From Acidovorax radicis N35 (GTDB taxonomy: Bacteria > Pseudomonadota > Gammaproteobacteria > Burkholderiales > Burkholderiaceae_C): a stretch of 64,000 nt of DNA. The translations under genes and the position numbers were made by a program. Where the stretch lies: NCBI RefSeq assembly GCF_000204195.1, contig NZ_AFBG01000020.1:186001-250000 (forward strand), in the 5' to 3' direction. Of this stretch, positions 25,557 to 34,719 are shown piece after piece; position 1 is the first letter of the stretch, and every line of letters starts with the position of its first letter. The notes below the pieces were generated by a model. That model was not told the DNA's origin and did no database searches. It saw nothing but the letters and a program-made list of their open reading frames with translations.

Positions 25557-25727
25557 ATGCTGAAGATTTTCGACCAGGCCGTTGAGGCGGCCACGGACAG
25601 GGATGACACCCGAGGGCAGCAGGCCGAGGTACGGCTGCTGGGGGGCAAACTGCTGATCCAGGACCGCCACGGCGGCATTGTCGTCTTCGTGTGCACTCAG
25701 GCCTGGGGGCCTGCGGGCCGCAGATAG
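25557..25727 (+). CDS. small hypothetical protein, first gene of DUF4132 cassette
   Basis: A 56-residue reading frame starting at ATG 25557, with GAGGGG about seven bases upstream. It begins MLKIFDQAVEAATDRDD and ends AWGPAGRR. No family is recognised. It is followed after 11 bp by the 151-residue gene and then the DUF4132-type gene, all on one strand, so it may be a small component of the same unit. Its reality rests on the ribosome site and spacing only. Confidence 0.45.
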   Translation: MLKIFDQAVEAATDRDDTRGQQAEVRLLGGKLLIQDRHGGIVVFVCTQAWGPAGRR

Positions 25728-25738
25728 AACTCATCGCC

Positions 25739-26194
25739 ATGCCCAACTTGTTGTTGAACTGTGAAATCGCTGAACGCCAGAGTCCCGGCCTACACCAGGG
25801 TCGGGTGGCTTTCCAGATCGATGATCTGTCGATCTCGACCCGCGAGCTGATCGCGCTGAGCGTTCGGACCCATCTCGCCCTGCAGCGCATCGCCAGCGCA
25901 GGTGCTGCGTCACCCGCACCGGGAGATCAAACCACCCCCACATTGACGCCGGCCATGATCGAAGAGGGCTTGGCACAGGGGCGTGTGGCCTTGCGCCGGC
26001 CACCGGAGCCTGCTTGCAAGCCCGACCTGGCGGCCGTTGAGCAAGCCGAGATCCAGCGGGCCATGGCCGCCTTCGAAGCGGGTGAGTTCCAGATGGTTGT
26101 CGATGGCACGCTGTACCGGTCGCATGCCGAGCTGAGCCTGACGGACAGCTCGCACGCTGTCTTCTTGAGATTGCGTCCGCTCGTGGGCGGATGA
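25739..26194 (+). CDS. hypothetical protein, second gene of DUF4132 cassette
   Basis: A 151-residue acidic soluble protein with no signal peptide or membrane helix. It starts MPNLLLNCEIAERQSPG; the centre is Ala/Pro-rich, and the C-terminal half has a helical, charged stretch (AEIQRAMAAFEAGEFQMVV) followed by strands. I do not recognise a family. ATG 25739 has no strong Shine-Dalgarno, which would fit translation coupled to the small gene just before it. Nine bases separate its stop from the start of the DUF4132-type gene, so it is almost certainly co-expressed with it. Confidence 0.65.
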   Translation: MPNLLLNCEIAERQSPGLHQGRVAFQIDDLSISTRELIALSVRTHLALQRIASAGAASPAPGDQTTPTLTPAMIEEGLAQGRVALRRPPEPACKPDLAAVEQAEIQRAMAAFEAGEFQMVVDGTLYRSHAELSLTDSSHAVFLRLRPLVGG

Positions 26195-26203
26195 AAGGAA
26201 CCT

Positions 26204-29140
26204 ATGAGTGAGCACTGGGAGGCGAGCGCAACGCAGCGCGCCAGAGGCCAACGTTTCGAAGCCTGGTTGTTGGGCTATGTTCAGGAGGCCAAGGACGCTG
26301 GCCGCCTGGATGATGACGAGCGCGCCATCCGCAACGGAGATGCGGATTCACCGTTCTGTTCAGCGCTGCAGCAGACGTTCGGCAACGAGGCTGAGCAGCA
26401 CTTGACTGACTTTTTCATGTTCCCGGTGCTTCACGAAAGCATTCCCAACATGCGCGCACGCGCTGACCGGGTGTGGGGCTTCGCGCGCGATGTGAACGAT
26501 CTGCTGACCGAGGCGGTCAAAAAATGGGGGCGGGATTACACCTGCCAGTTGGCCTTGCAACGCTTGCGCCACCAACTGAGCCATCCCGCCGATGCGACCG
26601 AATGCGCGGCACCGCGCTGGATGGACGCAGAGCGCGCGCTTATTCGCGCCCAGTATGCGGAGCCGGTGAGGAGTCATCAGATCGCGGACCTCAAAGCGGC
26701 GCTGACCCGCAGCAGCCATCCCTTTTTGGAGCCAGCCCCCGATACGCTGGCCCAGCTGATCTGCGACATGAAGTCCTCGCGCGCCACACTGGACGAGTTG
26801 ATGGACTTGATGGAGCGCTCCTGCGACACCTGGGTCGACGAGCAGTTCCGCCCGCCACCTCAGGTGGAAGATTGCGAATGCACCGGCCGCATGCGCACTG
26901 CGGAGTTTTTCGGCCTGACCGAGCAAGCGGATGAACTGGCACAGGCCTACGCGCGCCAGGGGCCCCTGAGCGCTGAATGGGTCAAACGCCTGTTCGATCT
27001 GGAATGGCCACGCAGCGCGCGCGTGGTGGGCGCGTGCCTGTCTCAAGAGGACGATGTCTTGAAAGACTTTCAACCCGAGGCGCTGGACTGGGTGTACGGC
27101 CACTGCGTCAAACCGCTGACCGAAGCCATCACCTCGCTGGGGCAACTGGCACAGGAATTGGGTGTGGACTACGAGAGCGGCGAACGCCGAAGCTTGAGCG
27201 GCATTCGGTTCGTGATGGCAGGTGCGCGCCTGTTGGCGCAGATGCCATCGCCGCCGCCGATCCTCGGCTTGGTTCAGACCGATGCCGAGCGCTCTGCTGC
27301 GCGTGCGTTGAAACTGATCTGCAATGTGCAACCCCTGGGCGCGGCGGAGTCCGCAGACTTGGTGGTTGAGCTGCGGCAGTTCGCCCCGGAGGTTCTGCTT
27401 CAATTGCTGCGCCACTGCCGCGCCCAGGCGGACGAGGTGCTGGAGGCCCTCGGCTGGGGCAGCGCGGCGCCGCTGTACCGTTTCATGCGCGAGCGCGAAC
27501 GAGCCGATGCGAACGAGTACTTCGACGTGCCGTTGTTGAAGGAGCATCTCCAGCGCGCCGGAAAGTCCGGCGAGCTGCTGCTGGCATGGCACAAGAAGTA
27601 CAAGCACCTGAAAGTCACCGTGTACCGCATCGAGGCGGTGCAAGGCGTGCAGGACAAGAAGCTGGCCGGCATGCTGGGCAAGCTGTCGCAAGAGCACATT
27701 CGCGTGTGGGGCATGACTCCCCTGAGAGATACAGCGGACTTGCGTGAGCGCTTCGACTTTTTCAAGGGCGCCGGCAAGCAGGCTTCAAAGCTGTTCGGCT
27801 CCGAGCGCAGTGCCAACGTGCGCGATGCAGCCGCCGCAGCGCTGGTGCAGCTGGCGCACAACGCCGGTTTTGCGGACGTGACCGAAATGGAATGGTCACT
27901 GGACGCTACGTCCCAGTCGGCCCAGGATTGGAGCTGGCAGCAAGACGACTATGCCGTGGAGCTGAGCCTGGTCAGGTTTCAGCCGCAGCTGCAGGTACGC
28001 AAGGCCGGTAAGGCCTTGAAGAGCCTGCCGCCTGCGTTGAAGAAGGACGCGGGGCTGGCTCCGCTGCTAGCACAGCTCGACCTGCTCAAGGACCAGAGCA
28101 AGCGCTACCGCATTGCCCTGGAAAACCTGATGGTCAGTGGCCGTGCGCTCGCGCCGGACCAGCTTCGGGAGCTGTCCAACCTGCCGATGGCCCGACAGCT
28201 GCTGACCGCGCTCTACCTGCAAACGCCAGATGGCGGGCTGGGCCTGCTCGATGACAGCCTGGCCCAGTTGCGTCTTCTGGACGCGGATGGCGCGCTGGCC
28301 GATGCCGCCCGCCCGGTGGAGCTGCCGCTGACCATCGCGCACGTCCATTCGATATTGGCGACAGGCCGCTTGATCGCTTGCCAGCGACACGCGGTGCAGT
28401 CGTCCCTGGTGCAACCGTTCAAGCAGGCGTTTCGCGAATGCTATGTGTTGACGCCCGCCGAGCGCGAGGCGCGAGATGTGTCACGCCGCTTCGAAGGGCG
28501 CCGCGTCAAGACCTCGGTGCTGGGCGCCATCCTTTCGGCTCGCGGATGGCGAGTTGATGGGAGCGACTTCGATTTTGTAGCCCGAAAGCGCTTGGCGCCC
28601 GACATTGCCGTCGAGCTGTCGTTGCCCGATGTCTATCAATTCCTGACCCAGGAAGAGGCGACAGTGCTGGGTGAGATCTCGTTCACCCGCCAAGCTGAAC
28701 CCATGGCGCTGGAGGAGGCGCCGCCGCTCGGATTCTCCGAGGCCATGCGCGACCTCGACCTCGTGATCACCGCCGGCGCCGCCGACAGCGATGAGCATTC
28801 CGCTGAGGTGCAGCACGCCCGCGTGGCCTTGGTGGGCGCCTTGCTCCCCAGCTTGGGGTTGAAGAACGTCAGCCTGGAGGGGCATCACGCCATCATCCAG
28901 GGCAAGCGTGCGAGTTATCGTCTGCACCTGGGCACCGCGGTGATTCACGTGATCCCTGCGGGATACCTGTGCATCGTGCCGGCCGACAAAGCCAGCCAGA
29001 AGGCCGTGGCTTTGCCTTTCGTCGACGATGACCAACGTACCAGCGAGGTGTTGTCCAAGCTGCTGCTGCTCAGCGCCGACGACAAGATCAAGGACCCCAG
29101 CATCCTGGCGCAGATCGAGGGCCGAGTGGCCCAGGCCTGA
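26204..29140 (+). CDS. DUF4132/MolR-related large protein
   Basis: A 978-residue cytosolic protein, mostly alpha-helical. The C-terminal ~280 residues match the conserved end of DUF4132/DUF5724-type proteins: QPFKQAFRECYVLTPAE, SRRFEGRRVKT, FSEAMRDLDLVITAGA, the SYRLHLGTAVIHV strand pair, and LLLSADDKIKDPSIL near the end. No WGR domain, nuclease motif, Walker box or transmembrane segment is visible. ATG 26204 has AAAGGA six bases upstream. In other genomes, relatives accompany MoxR-vWA gene clusters; those partners are absent here. The biochemical role is unknown, and the position between two housekeeping blocks suggests an accessory insertion. Confidence 0.75.
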   Translation: MSEHWEASATQRARGQRFEAWLLGYVQEAKDAGRLDDDERAIRNGDADSPFCSALQQTFGNEAEQHLTDFFMFPVLHESIPNMRARADRVWGFARDVNDLLTEAVKKWGRDYTCQLALQRLRHQLSHPADATECAAPRWMDAERALIRAQYAEPVRSHQIADLKAALTRSSHPFLEPAPDTLAQLICDMKSSRATLDELMDLMERSCDTWVDEQFRPPPQVEDCECTGRMRTAEFFGLTEQADELAQAYARQGPLSAEWVKRLFDLEWPRSARVVGACLSQEDDVLKDFQPEALDWVYGHCVKPLTEAITSLGQLAQELGVDYESGERRSLSGIRFVMAGARLLAQMPSPPPILGLVQTDAERSAARALKLICNVQPLGAAESADLVVELRQFAPEVLLQLLRHCRAQADEVLEALGWGSAAPLYRFMRERERADANEYFDVPLLKEHLQRAGKSGELLLAWHKKYKHLKVTVYRIEAVQGVQDKKLAGMLGKLSQEHIRVWGMTPLRDTADLRERFDFFKGAGKQASKLFGSERSANVRDAAAAALVQLAHNAGFADVTEMEWSLDATSQSAQDWSWQQDDYAVELSLVRFQPQLQVRKAGKALKSLPPALKKDAGLAPLLAQLDLLKDQSKRYRIALENLMVSGRALAPDQLRELSNLPMARQLLTALYLQTPDGGLGLLDDSLAQLRLLDADGALADAARPVELPLTIAHVHSILATGRLIACQRHAVQSSLVQPFKQAFRECYVLTPAEREARDVSRRFEGRRVKTSVLGAILSARGWRVDGSDFDFVARKRLAPDIAVELSLPDVYQFLTQEEATVLGEISFTRQAEPMALEEAPPLGFSEAMRDLDLVITAGAADSDEHSAEVQHARVALVGALLPSLGLKNVSLEGHHAIIQGKRASYRLHLGTAVIHVIPAGYLCIVPADKASQKAVALPFVDDDQRTSEVLSKLLLLSADDKIKDPSILAQIEGRVAQA

Positions 29141-29177
29141 GCGCTGGCGTGCTTCGCCGCGCCTGGCCGGGCAGAGG

Positions 29178-29867
29178 CTACTTGTCGTCTTCCAACCCGC
29201 GCACACCCAGTTCGTCGCACAGGCGGCGCACCGTGGCTTGCAGGCCCGCCACTTCTGCCTCCAGGGCTTGCACGCGGGCTTGCAGGGCGGGGGCAGGGGT
29301 GTCCAGCGAAGGGGCGGGGTGGCCGCCGTAGGCCTGCTGGCGGGTGTCCACCGGCCCACACATCAGGTGAGCCCAGCGCTGTTCGCGCGCGCCGGGTGCG
29401 CGGGGCAGCTGCACGACCAGCGGGCCGCCTTTCTCTGCACTGCGCTCTTGCAGCTCGTCGAGGAAGGCCTCCACCGAAGAAATGTCGGCAAACCGGTACC
29501 AGCGCTCGGCGTTGATGCGCAGCTCGCCCGCCGTTTGCGGGCCGCGCAGCATCAAGAGCCCCAGCAGCACGGCCGATTGTTCGGGCACGCCCACGCCACG
29601 CTGGAAGTTGTGTTCCCACCGTGTGGTGCGGTTGCCGCTGCTCTCAAACGCCAGCGTCAGCAGCTTGAGCGAATCCAGCGCCTCCTGCGCCTCGGCGTCG
29701 CTGAGGTTCATCACCGGGTCGCGGCTGGTTTTCTGGTTGCAACCGGTCAGCAGGCCGTTGAGCGACATGGGGTAGCTGTCGGGCACGGTGCGGGCCTTTT
29801 CCATCAGCGTGGCGAGCACGCGGGCTTCGTGGGGGGTGAGGGGGCGGGTGATGGGATCGAAGGGCAC
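29178..29867 (-). CDS. yceH: YceH family protein (DUF480)
   Basis: A 229-residue protein of the YceH/DUF480 family, built of two winged-helix domains. The N-terminal signature [20 protein letters not shown] and [19 protein letters not shown] is clear. A C-terminal coiled coil ([19 protein letters not shown]) follows. The family's molecular role is not established; the fold suggests nucleic-acid binding or a role in envelope homeostasis. I take GTG 29867 as start because the family begins right at this point ([15 protein letters not shown]); no ATG fits. It is divergent from purN with a gap of only 21 bp, so the promoters overlap the coding ends. Confidence 0.85.
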   Translation of the reverse strand: MPFDPITRPLTPHEARVLATLMEKARTVPDSYPMSLNGLLTGCNQKTSRDPVMNLSDAEAQEALDSLKLLTLAFESSGNRTTRWEHNFQRGVGVPEQSAVLLGLLMLRGPQTAGELRINAERWYRFADISSVEAFLDELQERSAEKGGPLVVQLPRAPGAREQRWAHLMCGPVDTRQQAYGGHPAPSLDTPAPALQARVQALEAEVAGLQATVRRLCDELGVRGLEDDK

Positions 29868-29888
29868 TGGGATAATCCGTGGCAATTT

Positions 29889-30470
29889 ATGAAGAACATC
29901 GTCATTCTGATCTCTGGCGGCGGCTCGAACATGGCCACCATCGTCCGCACCGCGCAACAGGAGAACTGGGCACAACGCTACGGCGCCCGCGTGGCGGCTG
30001 TGATCAGCAACAAACCGGATGCCGCCGGGCTGGTGTTTGCGCGGGAGCAGGGCATCGCTGCCGAGGCGCTTAACCACAAGGCGTTTGCCAGCCGCGAGGC
30101 GTTTGATGCCGAACTGGCCGCCACCATCGACCGCCACCAGCCCGCCCTGGTGGTGCTGGCCGGCTTCATGCGCATCCTGACGCCAGGGTTTGTGGCGCAC
30201 TACGCGGGGCGGCTCATCAATATCCACCCCTCGCTGCTGCCCGCCTTTACCGGGCTGCACACGCACCAGCGCGCTATCGATGCAGGCTGCAAGTTTGCGG
30301 GCGTCACGGTGCACCAGGTGACGGCCGAGCTGGATGTGGGCCCCATCCTGGAGCAGGCGGTGGTGCCCGTGCTCCCGGCCGACACGGCCGAGACGCTGGC
30401 GGCCCGGGTGCTGACCCAGGAACACGTGATCTATCCCCGCGCCGTGCGGGCGCTGATTCAGGCTTTGTAG
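29889..30470 (+). CDS. purN: phosphoribosylglycinamide formyltransferase
   Basis: A 193-residue cytosolic enzyme of de novo purine synthesis. It moves a formyl group from 10-formyl-tetrahydrofolate to glycinamide ribonucleotide. Motifs: [14 protein letters not shown] at the phosphate-binding loop, the catalytic segment [20 protein letters not shown], and [17 protein letters not shown] with the catalytic Asp. ATG 29889 gives [12 protein letters not shown], the standard beginning. It is divergent from yceH. A dispersed element copy (A7) and a kinase relic follow its stop. Confidence 0.96.
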   Translation: MKNIVILISGGGSNMATIVRTAQQENWAQRYGARVAAVISNKPDAAGLVFAREQGIAAEALNHKAFASREAFDAELAATIDRHQPALVVLAGFMRILTPGFVAHYAGRLINIHPSLLPAFTGLHTHQRAIDAGCKFAGVTVHQVTAELDVGPILEQAVVPVLPADTAETLAARVLTQEHVIYPRAVRALIQAL

Positions 30471-30542
30471 CCCACCGGCTGATCGGTTTGGGATGGTTCG
30501 GTTGTCGCCCTGGCAGACCCTGATGGGCATAGGGATGTTGTT

Positions 30543-30606
30543 TGCTATAAAAATAGTAGCTACTTACGCTTATCTATAAAGCGCTAGGGCCTATTTTTAT
30601 TCATAT
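30543..30606 (+). repeat. dispersed palindromic element, copy A7 (intergenic)
   Basis: TGCTATAAAAATAGTAGC, then TACTTACGCTTATCTATAAAGCG, CTAGGGCC, TATTTTTATTC. Intergenic after purN, with all three modules in order. Confidence 0.9.
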
Positions 30607-30611
30607 TTACC

Positions 30612-30951
30612 TGTCGCCGGGCAGCCTCAGGGATCCCGGGGCACGCAGCTCATCAACTGACGGGCGAATCGCACTGCGTGGCCAGAAAACCTGCAGCCGA
30701 TGGCCCGGCCGACGCTGAGCATCGAGGTGCGCGACCACGGCCAGGCCTGCCGACTGAAGAGCTGGAGCGGGTCATGGAGCTGTTCTACCGCGTGGAGTCC
30801 TCGCGCAACCGCCAGAGCGGCGGGGCCGGACCGGGGCTCACCATTGCCTCTGACGTGGTGCGGCGCCACGGGGGGAGGGCGGCTGGCCTTGCGCAATGCC
30901 GCGGGTGGTGGTTTGGTGGCAGTAGCCATTTTTCCGCGCACTGCGGCGTGA
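30612..30951 (+). pseudogene. sensor histidine kinase relic (ATPase-domain end)
   Basis: Translation recovers pieces of a histidine-kinase catalytic domain in two frames. TLSIEVRDHG is in the frame of 30700. GLPTEELERVMELFYRVESS and GGAGPGLTIASDVVRRHGG are in the frame of 30678. GGRLALRNAAGGGLVAVAIFPR is back in the first frame, ending at the stop 30949-30951. These are the N/G1/G2-box region of an ATPase domain. Two frameshifts plus absence of the dimerisation and sensor parts show a decayed gene. No partner response regulator is adjacent. Confidence 0.8.
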
Positions 30952-30963
30952 GTTCAACGGGTT

Positions 30964-31218
30964 TCAGCGGGTTTCCGTCTCGTCCCCGCATTTCTTGAAC
31001 CGTGGCCGCATCACGCCATCGATGAGCACCTGCTCTTCAAACATGGCGGCGGGCCGCACCCACAGCCCTCGCTGGCCATAGAGCGCGCGGTACAGCGTCA
31101 TGGGTTCCAGCGTCTCGCTGTGGCGCACGGTGTCGATCACCTCGTAGAGCGTGCCCTTGTAGTGGCGGTACAGGCCGGGCGGAGTGCGAATGAGTGCTGG
31201 CAGGTCTTCGTCGGTCAT
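30964..31218 (-). CDS. DUF1653 protein
   Basis: An 84-residue cytosolic protein of the DUF1653 family. The diagnostic block is PPGLYRHYKGTLYEVIDTVRHSETLEPMTLYRALYG followed by WVRPAAMFEE. These small SH3-like-fold proteins are widespread and of unknown role. ATG 31218 gives MTDEDLPALIRTPPG; the open frame upstream is not family-like. It is divergent from the M48 gene that starts ~65 bp away. Confidence 0.88.
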   Translation of the reverse strand: MTDEDLPALIRTPPGLYRHYKGTLYEVIDTVRHSETLEPMTLYRALYGQRGLWVRPAAMFEEQVLIDGVMRPRFKKCGDETETR

Positions 31219-31285
31219 GGTGGCGAGTGGGCGTGCGTGAGTGGTTAGGATGGCGGCTGAAAACAACCAAGAGTGGGGGAAGCCC

Positions 31286-33139
31286 GTGGATCAGGCAGAT
31301 TTTGTGCACCTGGTGCGCATGAGCGAGCATGCCAGTGCCGACAACAGCCGAGCGTACCGCCGCAGTGTGGCCGCGTTTGCGGCGCTGGGTTATGCCTGGG
31401 TGCTGGGTTGCCTGGGGCTGGCCGCCGGCATTGTGCTGTGGGTCGTGCCGCAGTTGCTGCAGGGGCGCTTTCGTTTTGCCATGGTGTGGCTGCTGCTGGG
31501 GGCTGCAGGCCTGCTGTGGGTCAGCCTGCGGGCGCTGTGGGTGCGTTTTGACGCGCCCGAGGGTGTGGAGATCACGGCGCTGGAGGCGCCGGAGCTTTTT
31601 GAGGCGCTGGAGCGCATTCGCCGCAAGATCAAGGGCCCACCCATCCACAAAGTCACGCTGAACGACGAGTTCAATGCCAGCATCCAGCAGTTGCCCAAGT
31701 ACGGCCTGCTGGGCGGCGCTGTCAACCACCTGAGCATTGGCTTGCCCCTGCTCATGGCCCTGGACCGGCCGCGTTTTCTGGCCGTGCTGGCGCATGAGTA
31801 CGGTCATCTGCGCGGCGACCACGGCCGGTTTGCCGCCTGGATTTACCGCACGCGCCTGTCGTGGATGCGCCTGAACCACAGCCTGGCCGACGACGAAGGC
31901 CCGGTGGCTGCCGCCACGCAGGCTTTCATGCGCTGGTACTTTCCGCGCTTTTCGGCCAAGACCTTTGCGCTGGCCCGCCAGGACGAATACGAGGCCGACC
32001 GCATTGCCGGCAAGCTGCTGGGCCGTGACGTGACCGCCGCCGCCCTGGCCGAGATTGAAATCCGCGGCGCGGCGCTGCAGGCGGAGTTCTGGGGCCACCA
32101 CTGGTGCGGTGCCGCTGGAAATCCGCTGCCGGTGGGGCCCTATCGCAGCATGCGCCGCTACCTGGCCGAGGCCCCGGATGCCGCATTTGCCAACGACGCA
32201 CTGCGCCAGGCGCTCAAGCGCCTGAGCAGTGTGGACGACACCCACCCCGGCCTGCGGGATCGCATTGAAGCGCTGGATGCCACGCCCACACTGCCGGACT
32301 GGTCGCATGGCAATGCCTTGACCCTGCTGGGCGATGGGGCCAAGCGGTGGGTGAAGCACTTTGACAAACAATGGTGCCGCGACAACGCCACGGAGTGGAA
32401 GCAGCACCATGCGTGGCTGGAGCGTGTGCGTACGCGCGCCGAAGCGCTCAGCGCGTCGATAGCCCAGAGCAGTGCTGCCGAATTGGTGGAGCTGGCCCGC
32501 CTCAAACGCCATCTCGATCCCCGCGCCGATGTGCGTGCGCTGTATGAGCTGGCGCTTGAGCGCAGCGCGGAATACCCGCCCGCCCTGTGCGGACTGGTGC
32601 CTTGTCTGCCCGAGGACGACCGCGAGGGCAAGCTCCTGCTGCTGCACCGGGTGTGGGAAGCCGGCAGCAACGACCGCTACTGGGCTGCACGCACCGCACT
32701 GGCCGAGCTGGAGACCCCGCGCATGGGTAGGGACCATGACGCGGCGGCCTTCAAGCAATGGCGAAAGCGGCTGGAGCGTGCGCAGGAATCTGAAGAGCGC
32801 GCCTGGGAAGAGCTGTCGGGCACCTCCTTCTTCAGCCAGATCGCGCGCAACGACCTGAGCCCGTTTGAGTTGGCCGAGCTGCAATCGGAGCTGGCCCGCT
32901 GCGCGCCCCTCACCCGTTGTTGGCTGGTGCGCAAGAACCTGCGCGAGCATCCGCAGCGTCGGGCGTACCTGGTGTTCCTGGAGCTGCCAGGCATGGACGA
33001 CGAAAGCCGCTACCACCTGTGCCGTGCCCTGGAGCGCAATCTGAGCCTTCCGGGCCCCGCGCTGGCGCTGTGGGCGGGCGAATCGCCCACGCTCAAGGAA
33101 ATCCAGCGCTATGCGTTCGATCCGATCTATACCCGTTGA
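31286..33139 (+). CDS. membrane M48-family zinc metallopeptidase
   Basis: A 617-residue protein with two hydrophobic segments near the N-terminus (~31-53 and ~60-82), then an M48 peptidase domain. The zinc motif is HEYGH (170-174), and DEYEADRIAG supplies the third ligand. The long C-terminal part (~330-617) is helical and contains no known motif; it may be a TPR-like protein-binding region. The start is uncertain: GTG 31286 follows GGGGGA at five bases; ATG 31250 and GTG 31241 are in frame upstream. It probably degrades membrane or misfolded proteins, with the active site facing the cytoplasm or periplasm. Confidence 0.8.
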   Translation: MDQADFVHLVRMSEHASADNSRAYRRSVAAFAALGYAWVLGCLGLAAGIVLWVVPQLLQGRFRFAMVWLLLGAAGLLWVSLRALWVRFDAPEGVEITALEAPELFEALERIRRKIKGPPIHKVTLNDEFNASIQQLPKYGLLGGAVNHLSIGLPLLMALDRPRFLAVLAHEYGHLRGDHGRFAAWIYRTRLSWMRLNHSLADDEGPVAAATQAFMRWYFPRFSAKTFALARQDEYEADRIAGKLLGRDVTAAALAEIEIRGAALQAEFWGHHWCGAAGNPLPVGPYRSMRRYLAEAPDAAFANDALRQALKRLSSVDDTHPGLRDRIEALDATPTLPDWSHGNALTLLGDGAKRWVKHFDKQWCRDNATEWKQHHAWLERVRTRAEALSASIAQSSAAELVELARLKRHLDPRADVRALYELALERSAEYPPALCGLVPCLPEDDREGKLLLLHRVWEAGSNDRYWAARTALAELETPRMGRDHDAAAFKQWRKRLERAQESEERAWEELSGTSFFSQIARNDLSPFELAELQSELARCAPLTRCWLVRKNLREHPQRRAYLVFLELPGMDDESRYHLCRALERNLSLPGPALALWAGESPTLKEIQRYAFDPIYTR

Positions 33140-33189
33140 TGGCCAACTTTTTGCTCATCCCTTTCTCGTCTGCACGCTGAGTTGCACAC

Positions 33190-33297
33190 GATGGTGGAGA
33201 CTGGCGCAGGCCCGTCCCTGTGCCACCGTGGAACTGGCTTCGCCAGGCCGCAGGTGGCGTCCCCCTCCGGGGGATGACGCGAAGCGGCTCAGGGGGT
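33190..33297 (-). repeat. GC-rich dispersed repeat, copy B2 (inverted)
   Basis: Contains CCACCGTGGAACTGGCTTCG, CCAGGCCGCAGGTGGCGTCC, CCCTCCGGGGG and GCGAAGCGGCTCAGGGGG. Read on the minus strand the modules match B1 at 2433-2546 in the same order. It fills the space between the M48 gene and the methyltransferase gene. Confidence 0.8.
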
Positions 33298-33310
33298 GGA
33301 CAATACGGGG

Positions 33311-34585
33311 ATGCATCCCAAAGTTCTTCTCGACGCCTGCGCTGAATTGGTCAGGCTCACCCTCACGTTTGAACACCCCGCCGATGCGGTGGTGTCACGA
33401 TTTTTCCGCGACAACCGGGGCTTGGGGCCTCGCGAGCGTGCCACGCTGGCCGAAACGGTCTACACCGTGCTGCGCAAGAAGCTGCTGTTCGACCACATGG
33501 CTCCCTCGGGCTCAGGCCCCAAGGAGCGCCGCCTGGCCATCCTGGGGTTTTATGGCCCGCGTGATTTCCTCAAGAGCGCACTGACCGACCAGGAAAAGAA
33601 CTGGCTGGACCAGTGCGATGCCGTCACGGTCGATGACCTGATGGAGCGCCACCGCCACAACCTGCCTGAATGGCTGGTGAAACCCCTCAAGGACCAGCTG
33701 GGCGACGGATTCTGGCCGCTGGTGGAAAGCCTGGCGCAGAGCGCCCCGCTGGATTTGCGCGTCAACGCGCTCAAGGACAAGCGCGCCGATGTACAGAAGG
33801 AGCTCGCCAAGGCCGGCATCAAGGCCAGTCCCACGCCGTATTCGCCCTGGGGCCTGCGCATTGACGACAAGCCTGCGCTGACCAAGCTGGACGCATTCAC
33901 GCGCGGCGCCATTGAGGTGCAAGACGAAGGCTCGCAGTTGCTGGCCCTGCTGCTCGACGCCAAGCGCGGCGAGATGGTGGTGGACTTTTGCGCCGGTGCA
34001 GGCGGCAAGACCCTGGCCATCGGCGCGGGCATGCGCAGTACCGGCCGCCTGTATGCGTTTGATGTGTCGGCGCACCGCCTGGATGCCCTGAAACCCCGCC
34101 TGGCCCGCAGTGGCCTGTCGAACGTGCACCCCGCCGCCATTGCCCACGAGCGAGATGACCGCGTCAAGCGGCTGGCGGGCAAAATTGATCGCGTGCTGGT
34201 GGATGCGCCCTGCTCGGGCCTGGGCACCTTGCGTCGCAACCCCGACCTCAAATGGCGCCAGTCGGCCAAGGCCGTGGAAGAACTGGTGGCCAAGCAGACC
34301 GCCATTCTGGACAGCGCAGCGCGCCTGCTCAAGCCCGGCGGCCGTCTGGTGTATGCCACCTGCAGCATCCTGCCGCAGGAAAACGAGGCCATTGCCGAGG
34401 CCTTCAGTGCGTCCCACCCTGACTTCGAACTGCTCGACGCGGGTGAATTGCTGGAGCAGCTCAAGGTCGAGGGCGCCAAGGGCCTGTGCAGCGGCGGTGA
34501 GTCGGGCAGTGGATATCTGCGCCTTTGGCCCCATGTGCACCAGACGGATGGGTTTTTTGCCGCAACCTGGGCCAAAAAAGGCTGA
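33311..34585 (+). CDS. RsmB/NOP-family RNA cytosine-C5 methyltransferase
   Basis: A 424-residue S-adenosylmethionine-dependent RNA m5C methyltransferase. The N-terminal ~150 residues form a NusB-like helical region. The catalytic domain has motif I DFCAGAGGKTLAIGA, the motif IV DAPCSGLGTLRRNP with one catalytic Cys, and motif VI YATCSILPQENE with the other. The family methylates 16S rRNA (RsmB modifies C967), but length and divergence leave the exact site open. ATG 33311 gives MHPKVLLDAC; GTG 33296 is possible. It follows repeat B2, so it probably has its own promoter there. Confidence 0.88.
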   Translation: MHPKVLLDACAELVRLTLTFEHPADAVVSRFFRDNRGLGPRERATLAETVYTVLRKKLLFDHMAPSGSGPKERRLAILGFYGPRDFLKSALTDQEKNWLDQCDAVTVDDLMERHRHNLPEWLVKPLKDQLGDGFWPLVESLAQSAPLDLRVNALKDKRADVQKELAKAGIKASPTPYSPWGLRIDDKPALTKLDAFTRGAIEVQDEGSQLLALLLDAKRGEMVVDFCAGAGGKTLAIGAGMRSTGRLYAFDVSAHRLDALKPRLARSGLSNVHPAAIAHERDDRVKRLAGKIDRVLVDAPCSGLGTLRRNPDLKWRQSAKAVEELVAKQTAILDSAARLLKPGGRLVYATCSILPQENEAIAEAFSASHPDFELLDAGELLEQLKVEGAKGLCSGGESGSGYLRLWPHVHQTDGFFAATWAKKG

Positions 34586-34629
34586 CTTTGTCCTCTAAAG
34601 ACGCTAAAACGGCGCAAATACGGTGAATA

Positions 34630-34648
34630 CCCCCGAGCCTATCGGGGG
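34630..34648 (+). terminator. hairpin between methyltransferase and desaturase genes
   Basis: CCCCCGA-GCCTA-TCGGGGG, a perfect 7-bp stem, 44 bp after the methyltransferase stop. It lacks a T-run. A TAAAAT -10-like hexamer lies 10 bp further on, probably for the desaturase gene. Confidence 0.45.
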
Positions 34649-34719
34649 GCTCCCGCTCTAAAATCAGATACCTGCTCCTCTGGCGAGCGGGTTCTTTGTA
34701 GACGTAAGGTTTTCTGAAT

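Noticed and set aside
25531-25563. Upstream ATG in another frame before the 56-residue gene
   Set aside because: It ends after ten codons at an overlapping stop, with no support as a leader peptide.
31037-33016. A 659-codon open frame on the minus strand opposite the M48 gene
   Set aside because: Overlaps a gene with intact HEYGH and EYEAD motifs; the antisense product is low-complexity His/Gln/Arg.
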